A stretch of 64,000 nt of DNA from positions 3,376,815 to 3,440,814 of the forward strand of contig NZ_KI912268.1 in the NCBI RefSeq assembly GCF_000242615.2, written 5' to 3'. Numbering within the stretch: the stretch's first letter is position 1; the number at the start of each line of letters is the position of its first letter. A program made the position numbers and the translations under genes. Shown in pieces: positions 54,801-63,215 of this stretch. This DNA is from Holophaga foetida DSM 6591. GTDB taxonomy: Bacteria; Acidobacteriota; Holophagae; Holophagales; Holophagaceae. Below the pieces are notes generated by a model. That model worked only from the letters and a program-made list of their open reading frames with translations, ran no database searches and was not told the origin of the DNA.

Positions 54801-57800
54801 CAGCGACCTCGCAAACCTGACGACGGATGGCTCCGGGGCCAGCGCCCGCACGGAGACGCCCAACGTGGAGCTGAGCACGACCACGGTGTATGACAGCTTC
54901 GGGGATGCAATCGCCAACGTAGATGTGGGGAACAATATTTCCTACAAGGCCTACGATGCTCTGGGGCACGTGCGCTATGACATCGATGCCATGGGCTATG
55001 TGACGGGGTATGAGCGGAACACCTTTGGTGAGGTGACAGCCCTGACGCGCTATAGCGCAGCGCCCACAACCCTCAATGCCAGCCTGGCAGCGATCCCGAC
55101 TGAAACCCAGGTTCGCACGGCCATCGGTGCCGGGAGCCTCACGGGCCGGACGATCCAGACCGATTACGATGCGTTGGGCCGGGCGGTCCAGGTGACGCCG
55201 CCGAGCGCCTATGTGAATGATGGAACGGATGACTCGCAGGCCTACACGACCGGTGCGGTGACGCGGACGCGCTACAACGCCTTCGGGGAAGTGTTCCAGA
55301 GCAAGGTGCTGGCCAAGGGGCCCAACGGCCCCGATGGAACGGGGGCCGTCTGGGCGGTGACGACCAGCTACCACAACGCAGTGGGGCAACAGATCGCGAC
55401 GGTGGACGCCCTGGGCTACGTAACGACCTACGCCTATGACGAGGCTGGGAATCTCCAAGTCCAGGTGGAGTACGCCACAGCCCTCCCGGAGGCGACGCCG
55501 CTATCGGGATGGAACTGGAGCGCCGCCCCCGCCAAGGCCAGTGACCTTGCCATCGCTCATGATTCCAAGGACCGCACGACCACGTTCACCTACGACCTTC
55601 TGAACCAGAAGCTGACGCAGACGCAGAAGGGGGTCACGGTCTGCTCGGGCGTGACGCTGGATGAGGATGGGAAACCGACAGATGTCGCCAGCAGCGTGCA
55701 GGATGTGACGACGAGCTACGGCTACGATGTGCTGGGGAACCAGACCTCGACGACGGACGCCCTGGGGAACACGACTTATAGCTTCTTTGATGTCCTGGGA
55801 CGGACCGTGGCGGTGCTGGCGCCAAGCCGGACGGATGCGATTGATGGCAGCGCTCTGACACCCCTGACGGAGTTCAAGCTGGACGCCTTCGGGAAGGTGG
55901 TGGTGAAGACCGAGTACGAGTACGGCGGGAGAGCGGTAACGGACGACAATGGAAAGGTGGTCGATTACCAGGCGCTGAGCACGGCTCCCGGCAAGCTGAG
56001 CGCTGGGCAGACCCTGACGGTGGCCAGCACCAGCGTGAAGTCGGCAGACGGGCATTACGAGCTGAAGCTGGGCGCTGACGGGAGCCTAGCGCTCCTGGAG
56101 TGCTCAAGCGGCCATGTGGAGTGGACTGCCAAGACCGCCGGAAGTGGCAACGTGGCCGGGGTCCAGATCACCGGTGCGGATCGATTCTGCGTGCAGACGG
56201 ATGGGAATCTGGTGCTCTACAAGGGGACAACGGCGCTTTGGACCTCTGGAACCGCGGGCAAGGGCGGCACGACGCTGACGGTGCAGAAGGACGGGAATCT
56301 CGTCTTTACGGACGCCAATTCCAAGGTGATCTGGAGCTCCGACAACGGCGTGGCATCCGTGGGGTGGGCTTACGAAGGTATCACCGGCTATCTGGCGGCG
56401 GTGCAGGCTCCGAATACGGTGCCTCTCTACCGACTCTCATACGGAGCGCAGACGACGTATACCTCCTCCGACACGGAGAGGGACAGCCTGATCAGCGCTG
56501 GATGGACCAATTGGCAGCCTCAGGGCTATTTGGAATGCACCGCGTCGACGAGCAATGTGGCGCTGTACAAGTTGACCAAGACGATCAACGGTACCTTGGG
56601 GACGCTCCTGACAACAGACCAAGGGGAGATCAGTTCCGCGGTGGCGGCGGGCTGGGTGAATAAGGGATCCATCGGGTATATCCGGACCCAGGCAGCCCAG
56701 GGAATCCGCCCCTTGTTCCGGATATTCAATGGCACCACCTCGTGCCACCTGTATACCCATTCCCAGCCAGAGGCATTTTCCGCCTCTCATTACGCCGCCC
56801 TGGACCCATCTCAGGATCGTGTGACCCTGACCCAATACGACAGCCATGGGAACGCCATCGAGACGGTGAACGCCGAGGGGGTGAAGCAGTTCTCGTCCTA
56901 TGACAAGGCAGGCCACCTCGCCAAGACTTGGCAGAACGTATCAGGAAACACCTATTACACGGCTTTCGAGTATGACGCCCTGGGGTGCCAGGTCGGGATC
57001 CTGACGCCGGGGACAACCAGCGTCTCCAACGGTACGGCCATCGTGGCGCAGGCGGCCAGCACCATCAAGACCGAGCTGAAATACAACGCCTTCGGCGAGG
57101 TGGTGGGCAGGGGCAGCTACACCTATGGCCAGCGTCCTACCGACGACACCGACGCCCTGGACGAGTACTTCGAGTATGACCCGGCGGGCCACCTCTGGCG
57201 GACCAACCAGGAGGATGGAACGGTCAAGGTGCTCCTCTACGACCTCCAGGGTCGCCAGACGGTGCAGATCACGAGCAACGGGAGTGCGGGGAGCAACTTC
57301 CCAGGGAGCGTCGGCCTTGACCTGAAGCAGGCCGTCACCTCGGCCCAGGGCGCGGATCAGCTGGGGTCCATCGGCCTGCGCCGCACGGTGAGCCAGCTGG
57401 ACCTCCTGGGGAGGGCGCTCTGCCAGATGCTGCCCACCCGGAAGGACAATGGCACCACCCCCAAGGACATCACGCCCCAGGTGGACCAGACCTTCGATCG
57501 ATGGGGGAATGTCCTGACCCAGACGGTGCCCTATGTGTCTGGGCAGGCCTCAGTGGCAACGACCACCTTCGAATACGCTCACAACAACCAGGTGATCAAG
57601 CAGATCCAGCCGCCGCAGACCGTGGAGACCGTGCGGACCTTGGAAAAGATGGTGATCGGCTCCTCGTCCGGGGGCACGACCACGGTCCAAGTGAAGGTTG
57701 CGGAGGTCGTGAACCCCACAACCCAGATCTACTACAACGCCCTGGGTCAGCAGGTGGCGGTGAAGGATGCCAACGGGCATATCAACGGGCAGACCTGGGA

Positions 57801-60800
57801 CGGGGCCGGTCAGCTCGCCACGGAGATCCACGCCGACGGCGGGGTGATCCGCCACGCCTACAATGCCTTCGGGGACCAGACCCAGATCACCGATGCCGAA
57901 GGGAACATCACGCATTACCAATACGATCGGTTGGGCGAAAACACCGCGATCCTCCATCCGAACATGACTGTGGCCAGTGCTGATGTCAGTAATGCCGTCA
58001 CCACCGTGGTCCGGGATGTGCGAACCACGTCCGTTTACGACGAGTTGGGGCGGAAGGTGCTGGAGGACGATGAATCCGGCGGACCGACCCGCTATATCTT
58101 TGATCTGCGGGGGAACCAGATTGCTCGAATCAATGCGGACAATAGTGTCAGCCGCACGGCGTACGACCTTCAGGGTAAGCAGACCGCGGCCCAGGACGCC
58201 AATGAGAAGCTCCAGACCTGGGGCTACGATGATTTCGGCCAGCTGACGGCCCATATGGACCTGAGCGGGAAGACCTTCGGATTCACCTACGACAAGGCCA
58301 ACCAGCTGGTTCATCAGACCAACACCTACGGCCAGGATCTGAGCTACGCCTACGATGCGGCGGGGCAGTTGACCCAGATCTCGGATGTGGACCCCTACTC
58401 CGGGAATACGGTCACGACCTATGCCTACAATGCCAGGGGGCAGCGGACCCTGGAGCGGGTGGAGAAGAACGATGGCTGGGCCAGCATGGACAAGCTCTGG
58501 TATGCCGATGTGAACGGCGATGGGAAGGTGGACCAGATCGGCCGGGACAAGAGCGGACGGATCCATGTGAACCTGAGCGGGGGCAGTGGCAATTGGATCA
58601 GCTCCGGGGCGATCGGCGAGGACACGGGCCGGATGCTGTTCGGGGATGTGAATGGCGATGGGAAGGCAGACTTGGTCTACACGACCCGTGGTGGAGTGGT
58701 TCACACGGCCCTGAGCGATGGGACTGGGTTTGGGAACACCTGGGCAAGCGATGCTGGCCTGGTGGATGATGCCTCTGGGATCCGCCTGGCTGACATCAAT
58801 GGTGATGGCAAGTCGGACCTGACGGCCATCAAGGATGGGTGTGTTACCACCTTCATCAGCGATGGCATCCATTACGCTAAGACCTGGACCAGTGCTAAAA
58901 ATATAAACCTATACTCCGAGATGACTACGTTCGCAGACGTCAATGGGGATGGGCGGGATGATGCTATTGGTGCCTACTATTATACCGGTTATGGTTATAG
59001 TGGTTATATGCTTACCCTTGGCCTGGGGTATGCCAATGGTTCCATTGGGAGTAGCTGTTTTTTTGCTGGCGGTGGCCTTGCATTCCAGGTGGGGGACGTT
59101 AATGGCGACGGGAGGGTTGATATCGTCTCGAAATGGGCAAGCGGGAAAGTCTCGCTTGCTTTAAACAATGCGGATGGTATTTCCACCACGGTGACCTGGA
59201 CCAGCGCCACCAGCTACATCGCCACCGATGCCACGATCCGCCTAGCTGACGTCAACGGCGACGGCAAGTCCGATCTGCTGTGCCAGAACACGGATGGCAC
59301 CCTCAAGGTGGCCTTCAGCACGGGCAGCGGCTTTGGGGCCTTCACCTGGAGCAGTGCGGCTGGCCTGGGGGACTACACCCTGGCGGATGTCAATGGCGAC
59401 GGGAAGGCCGACCTCATCACCCGCCCCAGCGGCGGTGCAGCGCAGGTGGCCCTGGCCACGGGAACCGGGTTCGGAACGGCGACCAGCACCTGGTTCACGG
59501 ATGGCGCGGCGACCCCCTACCAGGACCAGGAGCTGTCGTACGACAGCCTGGGCAGGTTGGTCAGCGTGGTGAGCAAGCTCGACGCCCTGACGATCCAGTA
59601 CAGCTATGACCTGGTGGGCAATCGGATGTCCACCACGGCGGATTTCACCTACAACGGCACCCAGCAGCACCAGAAGCTCTACTTCGCCTACGACGAGATG
59701 AATCGCCAGATCCTGGCGGATGGCGCAAAGAACAACGATGCGGACGACATCGCCAACATCACTGCCTCTCAGGGTCACATCCTGGAGTATGACAAGAACG
59801 GCAACCGGACCAGCGATACCTACTGGGGCAAGCTGGTCTCCAAGACCGTGGCTAATGGGACTTGGGTTTACGGTGGGCGAGGGGGCACCTATTCCACTAC
59901 CTCGCAACAGGATGGCCAAGGGGTGACGTCCCGGCAATATCACTACGACGGGATGGGACGCCTGTCAACGGTGACGGTGGATAAGGCGACGATCACCACC
60001 ACCACAACGTCCGTGAATGGAGTCACCACCACCACGACGGCAATCACCCACCAGGACATGATCCTGGACACCCGCAAATACGATGGCGTTTCCAGGCTCG
60101 TCGTAAGCGGCCCCAACGGCGGCTTGGATAACGATTACGTCAAGGCGCTGACGGATAGCAACAGCGACCTGAGTGGAGCCTCCACCACGACGTATCGGTA
60201 CGATGTGGCCGGAAGGCTCCTGTCCCAGCATGTCCACAACGAGGCCGACGATAGCAGTTACGACATTGCCTACAAGACCTACGATGCCGCTGGCAACCTG
60301 CTCTCCTATACGCTGACGCAGAAGGGCCTGACCACGACACAGACCACGACTCTGAGCGCCTTCGAGGCCTACAAGGAGAGCAGCGTTTACAAGAAGATCG
60401 TCGGGAGTACGACGGTGCAGGGGACCATGTATGACGTCTACGACGCCAACGGGTTCCAGATCGGGGTGACCAACCTCTCCAGCACGGCGAGCGCCGGGCG
60501 TGACGCCGTGGCGACCACCAAGACCCTTTCCGCCGACAGCCGATCCTTTGTGAATGACGCCAACGGGCACGTCCTGGCCAAATACCAGGGTGGCCGCGTT
60601 CTTCGGCAGGTGGTGGCGAACGGGGAAGTGATCGGGATCTACGGGACCGGGGCGGACCTCAACGACACGGATGCCAAGCCTGGGGATGCGCCGACCTTTA
60701 TCAACCAGGCGAACTTCGACCTGGGCTTTACGCCCGTGACCAACTCCTATCCGGCGGCCTCCACGGGCAGCTACCCCGTCCGCAGCGGGGAAAGCCTGGA

Positions 60801-63201
60801 GAGCATCGCCCTGAACGCCTACGGGGACGCCTCCCTCTGGTATCTGATTGCCGAGGCCAATGGTCTGTTGAGCAATCAGGACCTGAGGGTGGGCCAGGTG
60901 CTGACCATCCCCACCAAGGTGGGCAGCACCCACAACACCTCCGCCACGCAGAACCTCTACAACCCAGCCAAGATCGTCGGCAGCACCGCCCCCAACCTAG
61001 CCACACCCAAGCCCAAGGTCGATAGCGGCGGCGGTGGAGGTTGCGGCGGGATCGGGATGATCATCGTGATCATCGTAGTGATCGTGGCCTCGATTTTTAC
61101 TGCGGGTGCGGCGGCGGTGGCTCTCGGGGCTGTCTCCAGTGGGACAGGGATTATGGCCGCTGGGGCTGCTGCGATGGTAGGGGGAGGGGGGCTGATGGGG
61201 ATCGGCGCCGCTGTTGCGTGTTCTGCCATTGGCGCTGCTGTTGGCTCTGTCATCGGTCAGGGTGTGGGCATGGCACTAGGTGTCCAGGACAAGTTCAGCT
61301 GGAGTCAGGTTGGCATGAGTGCTCTGAGTGCCGCCGTTTCTGCCGGGGTAGGTGGAGCTTTGGGGGCAGGTGCCCAGGCAACCCAGGTTGGTCAAAAGGC
61401 TGGGCAAGCCGCCGAATATTGGACCCAGGTTGCTTCCGCGGCAGGGCGGGCCGCGGTTGCCAATACGGCCACCCAGGGCATTGCGGTAGCCTGTGGTATG
61501 CAGGATCACTTCAGTTGGACCAGCGTGGCAGCTTCGGCCGTAGGGGCCGGGGTGGGGTCTGCTGTCGGTCAAAGCCTGAATGGTATCAAGTTCACGGGCG
61601 ATGGATTCACGGATGGTGTCATCAAGGGAACCGCCCGGGGCTTCGCAGCTGGGGCTTCGACCTCCCTGCTCAGGGGAGGCAAGATCGCCGTGGTTCAGGT
61701 GGCCAGTGATGCGTTTGGCAATGCGCTGGGGGAGAGTATCAAGGATGAGATGCTGGTGAGTGCTTCGGCCCAAACCACCCCTGTGAAGACCAGTACCGGG
61801 TTTGGACGCACCGTAAGCGTGGGCTCGACGAGCTGGACGGACTACGGCATTGATTTCTCAGGTCCGGCACGGACCTTTGCGCCTCCCCTGACGGACACGA
61901 GCACAGCCAATGCGATGGCGGTGGATGGAGACCTCGGATCGTCCTCGCCCGTGACAGGGCTTTTCAAAAGTCCTTTGTCAGACGCGAATTTCGGGGCTTT
62001 TGACCAAGGAGGGCGCTGGGTTACTGCTTCCTCAAAAGGCTTGTCGGGCATGACCGGTGGGAACATGACCGAGATGGGGTATCTCAGGGCTACCTATGGG
62101 CTAAACTCGGACAACTTGCCGAATGATGGTCGACGCTACTTCATTCCAGATAATCTTCAGCCGAATCGCCAATACACGGCACTTGCCCAAGATGCTTTGG
62201 ATACCAGCAATTCAATAGCAGTGGCCAAGGCTGAAGCTGCCCAATCCGCTGCCGGGGCTCAATCGATCCTCTTCTCTAAGCAGCCTTCAGAGGACGAGAT
62301 CAAGAGCCTCATTAATGGCACGTTCGGTGGTCCATTCGATTCAAGCAACTCAACTGCGGATTCGATGCTGAGGACTGCAGTTGAAAACTACAATCGGAAA
62401 TATAGCTCCGATGGTTCTCCGCAACTGAGTGCGGTCACACCAGATGATGTGCGCCAGGATGCTATCTATGACGCAAAGCAGAGTGAGAATGCTCGGCGCT
62501 TCTCAGGTTGGTTTGGCCTTTGGTATCAGGCTCCTGCGATGCTCTCAGGTGTTCTCGCTACCCCTGTGTCCTATGGTGGGATTGCGCCGGAAATGGTGAA
62601 TGGTGCACCGCTGAGTTCACCGAGTAGCGTTTTGAGTGGAGGGTATGGCTCACCTGCGGTGTCGAGTTACACATACAACACATCTGTTGGGACTTGGGGG
62701 CCGAGTATTTCTGGGCAATCCTCGGCCGCAACAACCTCTGGTCTGAGTTGGTCTTTTGGCAGCTCCCAAGTGTCCACGCTTAATGATGGTGCACTCGGTT
62801 TGCGGTATGGCAACTGGCTTTCTCGGGACCTTTCTGCGCAAGAATTTGTTTACAGACTTGTAAAGTCATCTGATTTGAGATTCTACGAAGCCGCCAATTC
62901 AATATCTGGTCGTGGCGGTAGTCCAACGTATTTCTCACTAGACACTGCTGATTCTATTGTGGAGCATATGTCAGGTGCTCAAATGAAACCTGGTGAGTAT
63001 GACACCCTGCTGCGAATTCCAACCTCGGAGTTGGTCAATCCTAGTGTTCCGCGCCCGTTTGGTTATGCCCCACCGACAAGCCGCCCAATTTATGGGTGGG
63101 AATATTATACCAATGCATATCCAAATTATGGATCTGGGGGTTTTAGGCAATTTGAAGCTACAACAAAAAGCTTTTCTCCATCCTGGGTTGTCCAGAAGTA
63201 A
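45811..63201 (+). CDS. Giant YD-repeat/RHS-like polymorphic toxin with ten Ig-like domains (5796 aa)
   Basis: Full length. The N-terminus ([39 protein letters not shown]) begins the shell and has no signal peptide. In order: YD repeats (about 100-760); ten bacterial Ig-like repeats of [16 protein letters not shown]...VYAGD type (about 763-1740); a long YD-repeat array; a bulb-lectin-like domain (about 3400-3512); DUF5648-like repeats (3510-3670); FG-GAP/VCBS repeats (4230-4563); a LysM-like domain (4986-5039); a Gly/Cys hinge and hydrophobic Gly/Ala-rich stretch (5070-5300); the junction [13 protein letters not shown] (from 5302); and a variable tip whose last 135 residues ([15 protein letters not shown]...TYFSLDTAD...QFEATTKSF) look like an ADP-ribosyltransferase-type toxin only loosely. 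Role inferred: surface-delivered antibacterial toxin. Confidence 0.92.
   Translation: [5796 protein letters not shown]
54168..61790 (+). repeat. RHS core direct repeat, copy 2
   Basis: Second copy of the repeat described at 1-7590, same orientation, offset 54167 bp at its start. It ends shortly after the junction at 61714, beyond which the tips differ apart from a short shared block (8097 and 62249). Confidence 0.85.
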
Positions 63202-63215
63202 TCAGGGGTTATAAC

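Noticed and set aside
45811..63201. Regularly spaced repeats in the RHS genes as a CRISPR array
   Set aside because: They are protein-level YD, Ig-like and VCBS repeats in a continuous reading frame; unit sizes vary and no identical short repeats with unique spacers exist.
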